Shown here piece by piece: positions 13,774-14,154 of a stretch of DNA of 14,154 nucleotides. A program made the position numbers and the translations under genes. Position 1 is the first letter of the stretch; every line of letters begins with the position of its first letter. Origin of the DNA: Chryseobacterium sp. (lineage in GTDB: Bacteria; Bacteroidota; Bacteroidia; Flavobacteriales; Weeksellaceae); assembly GCA_003852805.1 (NCBI GenBank), contig RDDY01000015.1, positions 1 through 14,154 on the forward strand. Direction: 5' to 3'. Below the pieces are notes generated by a model. That model searched no databases. It was not told the origin of the DNA and was given only the letters and a program-made list of their open reading frames with translations.

Positions 13774-14154
13774 ATGCCGGTTTTTAAACCTTTTCGTGGC
13801 ATAAGACCCGTCACAGAAATTTTAGAGATTTTCCCGACGCCCAATGTCGAACAGTTTTCAGAAACCGAACGGCTGCGTCGTGCAACGGTAGATTCTTCCT
13901 ATATGCAGATGGTAAAGCCCTATATCTGCAGCAAAGCCAAGGACGTAGACCGCAATCTGCGGAAGGTGCGTACGAACTTCGAGGAAATGGTGCAGACCAA
14001 AAAACTGGTGCAAGACGACACTTGCTACTACCTGTACGCCCAGATCAAAGACAATAAAACGGTGTTCCGAGGTCTTTTGGGATTGACTTCCGTAGACGAT
14101 TTTTTGAACGGTAAAATTAAAAAGCACGAGTCTACACTGACCGAGAAAAAAGAA
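13774..14154 (+). CDS. DUF1015 family protein, 3' end cut by the window edge
   Basis: The first 127 residues of a protein whose family is usually a little over 400 residues long. It opens MPVFKPFRGIRPV, then has SYMQMVKPYICSKA, a basic helix ending in VRTNFEEMV, CYYLYAQIKDN and the diagnostic GKIKKHESTLTEKKE at the edge. The sequence is in frame throughout. The ATG lies only six bases after the serA stop, so it is cotranscribed with serC and serA. The family has no firmly known activity to me. Its position suggests a role tied to phosphoserine or serine metabolism, which is inference. The catalytic or conserved C-terminal part lies outside the window. Confidence 0.88.
   Translation, partial: MPVFKPFRGIRPVTEILEIFPTPNVEQFSETERLRRATVDSSYMQMVKPYICSKAKDVDRNLRKVRTNFEEMVQTKKLVQDDTCYYLYAQIKDNKTVFRGLLGLTSVDDFLNGKIKKHESTLTEKKE

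Overview
The window looks like core chromosome from a member of the Bacteroidota, most likely class Flavobacteriia (Weeksellaceae/Chryseobacterium-like). The evidence is threefold. The proteins are of Flavobacteriia type (FabI with the long HSIGMSVNVRKG-type insert, 316-residue SerA without an ACT domain, DUF4286, DUF1015, LuxC-like acyl-CoA reductase). There are almost no Shine-Dalgarno sequences. Exact TAnnTTTG boxes, the -7 promoter element of this phylum, recur upstream of genes. By eye the G+C is moderate (mid to high forties), higher than in most Flavobacteriia; I cannot name a genus. I see no mobile element, tRNA, rRNA or CRISPR array, and no gene-free stretch longer than about 170 bases.

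Left part (1-5641). The 5' two thirds of gpmI leaves the window on the minus strand. Divergent from it is a plus-strand pair, a SUI1/YciH-type initiation factor followed by a uridine-phosphorylase-family gene. Next comes a minus-strand translationally coupled pair, tag (3-methyladenine DNA glycosylase I) followed by a DUF488 gene. Three single plus-strand genes follow: a LEA-like protein built from seven exact-register 11-residue repeats, fabI, and a DtxR/MntR-family metalloregulator. Several strong hairpin terminators separate these units.

Middle (5684-9728). gyrA and a secreted TPR protein form a minus-strand unit separated by 16 bases. A perfect 28-base palindrome between the TPR gene and dtxR can terminate transcription from both sides.

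Right part (9895-14154). A DUF4286 gene and a LuxC-like acyl-CoA reductase converge with overlapping stop codons. The reductase is divergent from an Allochromatium-type 2[4Fe-4S] ferredoxin gene. After the ferredoxin terminator comes a serine-biosynthesis unit, serC-serA followed by a DUF1015 gene that runs off the right edge.

Most of the window is housekeeping. I do not find a clear new multi-gene system. The points most worth a second look are the predicted leaderless transcript of the initiation-factor gene, a transcription terminator that doubles as the C-terminal codons of the DUF488 gene, the 11-mer repeat protein, the MntR-like variant metal site of the regulator, and the DUF1015 gene joined to serA/serC where a phosphoserine phosphatase would be expected.
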